Source: DATFNV01 sp035266225 (GTDB lineage: Bacteria > Planctomycetota > Planctomycetia > Gemmatales > Gemmataceae). From it: a DNA stretch of 31,275 nt. Under the pieces are notes generated by a model. It ran no database searches, was not told where the DNA came from, and was given only the letters and a program-made list of their open reading frames with translations. Location of the stretch: positions 1 through 31,275 of the forward strand of contig DATFNV010000469.1 of the NCBI GenBank assembly GCA_035266225.1. The letters run 5' to 3'. The stretch's first letter is position 1. Each line of letters starts with the position of its first letter. Positions 29,487 through 31,275 of the stretch are shown here, one piece after another. Both the position numbers and the translations under genes were made by a program.

Positions 29487-29546
29487 TATTCATGACTCTT
29501 AGTCATTCTTCATGACTGACAGTCATTATTCATGACTATCAGTGAT
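29472..29546. promoter_or_regulatory. Operator array: four 15-bp palindromes, 20-bp period
   Basis: Four copies of ATGACTNNNAGTCAT: 29472-29486, 29492-29506, 29512-29526 and 29532-29546, the last ending GTGAT and the first reading GGTCAT. They are separated by exactly 5 bases (TATTC, TCTTC, TATTC), so each starts 20 bases from the next, two helical turns. The first contains the XRE start codon; the third overlaps the -10, and the fourth lies between -35 and -10. Cooperative autorepression by the XRE protein is the obvious reading. Confidence 0.9.
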
Positions 29547-29553
29547 GTGTCAA
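29525..29553 (-). promoter_or_regulatory. Promoter of the XRE/nucleotidyltransferase operon
   Basis: On the minus strand, TTGACA (29553-29548), a 17-base spacer and AATAAT (29530-29525): a near-consensus sigma-70 promoter. The predicted start is near 29518, about 32 bases before the ATG. It sits within the palindrome array. Confidence 0.75.
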
Positions 29554-29574
29554 GAGAGTCTGGGAGCATATCGA

Positions 29575-30534
29575 TCACTTCTGGCGCCACAGCGCCGCCT
29601 CGGCGATGCCCAGGCCCTCGGCGGCGGGGCGGATCGCCTCGTAAAAGCGCCGGGCATCGCCCGGGTAGCCCGCCGTCGGCTTGAGGCCAGGCACCTGCCC
29701 CTGCCAAAAGCGGTTGAACTCTCCCATCAGCACTTCGCGGACGTATTTGCTGACCATCGACGCCAGGGCCACGGAAAAATGCTCGGCGTCGGCCCGCGGC
29801 TGGAACGTCCAGCGCACCGCGCGCTTCACCCCGGCCACGCTGTAGACGCTCCGCGCCATGCTCTCGTGATGCGCGAGGACCATTCCCTCGGGCACGGCGT
29901 CTTGCAACAGGGCGGCGTAGGTGTTCCGTCCGCCGTGCTTGTCGATGAAGAACGTCAGCGGCTCGTCGCCGTCCAGCCGCCAGCACTCGCGGACCAGCTC
30001 GGCGAGGCCGTGGCTCAGCACCGCTCCTTTCGACCCCGCCGCCGCGGTCAGGGCGTTGAACTGTTCCGCACAGATCACGACGCCCCGGACGAGGCCGCAC
30101 GTCACGCCGGCACCTCGGCAGGCCTCGGCGAAGCGCCCGCGGGCCTCGGCGGAGCACGCGGCCTCGGTGGCGACGGGCAAGGGGGTGGTGCCGCTGTACC
30201 AACACTCGCGCCGCAGCCCGGCGCATGAAGATGGGTAAAGTCCCTGGACGTATCGTTCCAGCACCAGGCTGCCGTCGCCTTCCGGGCGATGAGCGGCAAG
30301 GACAGCAGTTTCGAGGGGGCGCAGGCCGCGGGCGGCGGAGTAGACCACTTTCGAGTCGGCGACGAGGAGGCGGCCGTCGTCGGGGTCAGTGTCGCGGCGG
30401 ACGGCGGCGGCGAGGCGCTGCCACAGGTCGGCGCCGGCCGGGTCGTCGGGGACGCGCAGGGCCACGGCGGTCATCACGAACGGCCCCAGGTTCGGCCCAT
30501 AACCCGCCTCGTCGATGCCGATGACCCACGCCAT
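29575..30534 (-). CDS. Divergent RNase HII-like protein
   Basis: A 319-residue protein of RNase H fold related to RNase HII. The N-terminal VIGIDEAGYGPNLGPFVMTAV (4-24) matches the catalytic DEAGRGP strand (Asp8, Glu9). DSKVVY (about 58-63) matches the DSK motif, FFIDKHGGR carries an Asp where RNase HII has DG, and ASMVSKYVRE corresponds to ASIIAKVTRD, with GYPGD after it. Length (about 320 versus 200-220) is larger than usual because of a central insertion (about 75-160). It may process RNA-DNA hybrids but may have changed role. ATG at 30534 has GAGGGA eight bases upstream. It follows the sigma-factor gene by 83 bases. Confidence 0.78.
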   Translation of the reverse strand: MAWVIGIDEAGYGPNLGPFVMTAVALRVPDDPAGADLWQRLAAAVRRDTDPDDGRLLVADSKVVYSAARGLRPLETAVLAAHRPEGDGSLVLERYVQGLYPSSCAGLRRECWYSGTTPLPVATEAACSAEARGRFAEACRGAGVTCGLVRGVVICAEQFNALTAAAGSKGAVLSHGLAELVRECWRLDGDEPLTFFIDKHGGRNTYAALLQDAVPEGMVLAHHESMARSVYSVAGVKRAVRWTFQPRADAEHFSVALASMVSKYVREVLMGEFNRFWQGQVPGLKPTAGYPGDARRFYEAIRPAAEGLGIAEAALWRQK

Positions 30535-30617
30535 GCCCCGTGTCCCTCGCAGTCGGCGGCCGGCCACTTCCTACCATAGCGAGGGGCCAGGGACAAGGGA
30601 CAAAGGACTCTGAGCGC

Positions 30618-31232
30618 TCAGCCGAGGTCTCCCAATTCCTGGCGCAGCCGGGCCAGCGCCCGCACCCAGAGCATGCGCACGGCGCCGGGGTTACGACCCA
30701 TGCGCCGCGCCACCTCCTCGTGCGACAGCCCTTCCAGGTTGCGCAGGACGATCACCTCCCGGTAATCGTCGGGCAGTCGTGCCAGCACCTCGGCGAGCAG
30801 CACGTCCTGTTCGTGGCGGGCCGCCTGCTGGCTCGGCGACGACCCGGAGGCCGCGAGCATGTCGCCCAGCCGCTGCGACGACTCGGCCAGCGCCTGCTCC
30901 AACGACACTTCCCGCCCCACGTCGCGCTGCTGCGTCCCCTGGTAGCGGCGCATCTCGTGGGCCAGGACCCGGGCCAGCACCTGCCGCAGCCAGGCCGTCA
31001 GTTCCGCCTCGGTCGTGCCGCGGAACTGAGGGAAGGCGCGGTAGGCTTCGAGCAGCGTCAGCTGGACGACGTCCGAGGCGCCGAACTTCCCCTGGAAGCG
31101 GCGGTCGAGCTGCAGGCGGGCGAGGATGCGCAACCACGGCTGGTAGCGAGCCAGAACCTCGGCCTGGGCGGCGGGATCACCCCGGCGCAGGGCGTCGAGC
31201 AAGCGGGCCAGGGTGCCGGACGAGTCGGCCAT
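30618..31232 (-). CDS. ECF-type sigma factor
   Basis: A 204-residue RNA polymerase sigma factor of the planctomycete ECF type. Region 2 (FQGKFGASDVVQLTLLEAYRAFPQFRG, about 46-72) and region 4 (VLARLPDDYREVIVLRNLEGLSHEEVARRMG, about 148-178, with its helix-turn-helix) are clear, and the linker is short. Such proteins are usually linked to serine/threonine kinases or one-component signalling; none lies in the window. ATG at 31232 is preceded by AGGAGCGAGG, directly next to a GTTTAG palindrome. It is the first of the minus-strand genes at this end. Confidence 0.9.
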   Translation of the reverse strand: MADSSGTLARLLDALRRGDPAAQAEVLARYQPWLRILARLQLDRRFQGKFGASDVVQLTLLEAYRAFPQFRGTTEAELTAWLRQVLARVLAHEMRRYQGTQQRDVGREVSLEQALAESSQRLGDMLAASGSSPSQQAARHEQDVLLAEVLARLPDDYREVIVLRNLEGLSHEEVARRMGRNPGAVRMLWVRALARLRQELGDLG

Positions 31233-31249
31233 GGGACGGCCTCGCTCCT

Positions 31250-31275
31250 GTTTAGCGGCGGCTCGCAGAGCCGCG
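31250..31275. repeat. GTTTAG-ended palindrome, copy 7 (cut by window end)
   Basis: GTTTAGCGGCGGCTCGCAG, running to the end of the window, has the same beginning as the palindrome at 6117, with CGGCTCGCAGAGCCG already self-complementary. The right half lies outside. Read on the minus strand, its end abuts AGGAG, the ribosome-binding site of the sigma-factor gene. Confidence 0.7.

Noticed and set aside
29472..29546. Four repeats considered as a small CRISPR array
   Set aside because: The repeats are 15-bp palindromes with 5-base, near-identical spacers over a promoter; this is an operator array.

Overview
The window looks like chromosomal DNA of a planctomycete, probably order Gemmatales. The DNA is very G+C-rich. 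The ECF sigma factor, the zinc-ribbon/transmembrane/beta-propeller protein, the secreted multi-domain esterase, the PqqD/HprK-like/nucleotidyltransferase trio and several small hypothetical proteins are of kinds common in that group. This placement is inference from gene content; no rRNA, tRNA, CRISPR array or insertion sequence was seen.

Layout. 1-2919 (minus): a three-gene set of HprK-like kinase, PqqD-domain/Cys-rich protein and nucleotidyltransferase, ending at a large hexamer-repeat hairpin. The kinase frame has an in-frame TGA near its 5' end. 3200-6757: permuted-papain lipoprotein (plus), two-lobed secreted esterase (minus), small membrane protein (plus). 6761-10424: an AONS/SPT-type PLP enzyme diverges from a ketosynthase-like protein without catalytic residues, which overlaps an intact FabF-type ketosynthase. 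10543-12261: DedA protein and a sugar isomerase-like TIM barrel with a strong leader hairpin. 12250-15761 (minus): a tight operon of CHAT protease, unknown protein and LCAT-like lipase, the best candidate for an undescribed (possibly defence) system. 16014-21298 (plus): 1281-residue beta-propeller membrane protein, sugar nucleotidyltransferase, and a MazF-type toxin with a small partner. 21307-26088: FtsK translocase (minus), TrmL, a small hypothetical and a [2Fe-2S] ferredoxin (plus), then a solute-binding lipoprotein (minus). 26222-28051 (plus): IlvH, a coupled small hypothetical and a radical SAM protein. 28048-31232 (minus): ECF sigma factor, RNase HII-like protein, and an XRE regulator plus AbiEii-like nucleotidyltransferase pair controlled by four perfectly phased palindromes.

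The strongest non-coding signal is a family of intergenic palindromes whose ends read GTTTAG...CTAAAC, at about 4008, 6117, 10434, 19871, 27100 and 31250. A related core lacking these ends lies at 23673. Five of the seven stop at, or within 7 nt of, the Shine-Dalgarno sequence of the next gene, and two supply the stop codon of the gene before. Two copies (10434-10533 and 19871-19970) are both exactly 100 nt and share an identical 44-nt core. They look like a dispersed REP/MITE-like family, possibly with a role in mRNA leaders.

Gaps between genes are all under 300 bases. The longest (2920-3199, 8027-8295, 15762-16013) separate divergent genes and hold the promoters listed; 2920-3199 shows no convincing promoter or gene beyond a 14-codon open frame at its edge. 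Start codons were chosen from Shine-Dalgarno spacing and family N-termini.
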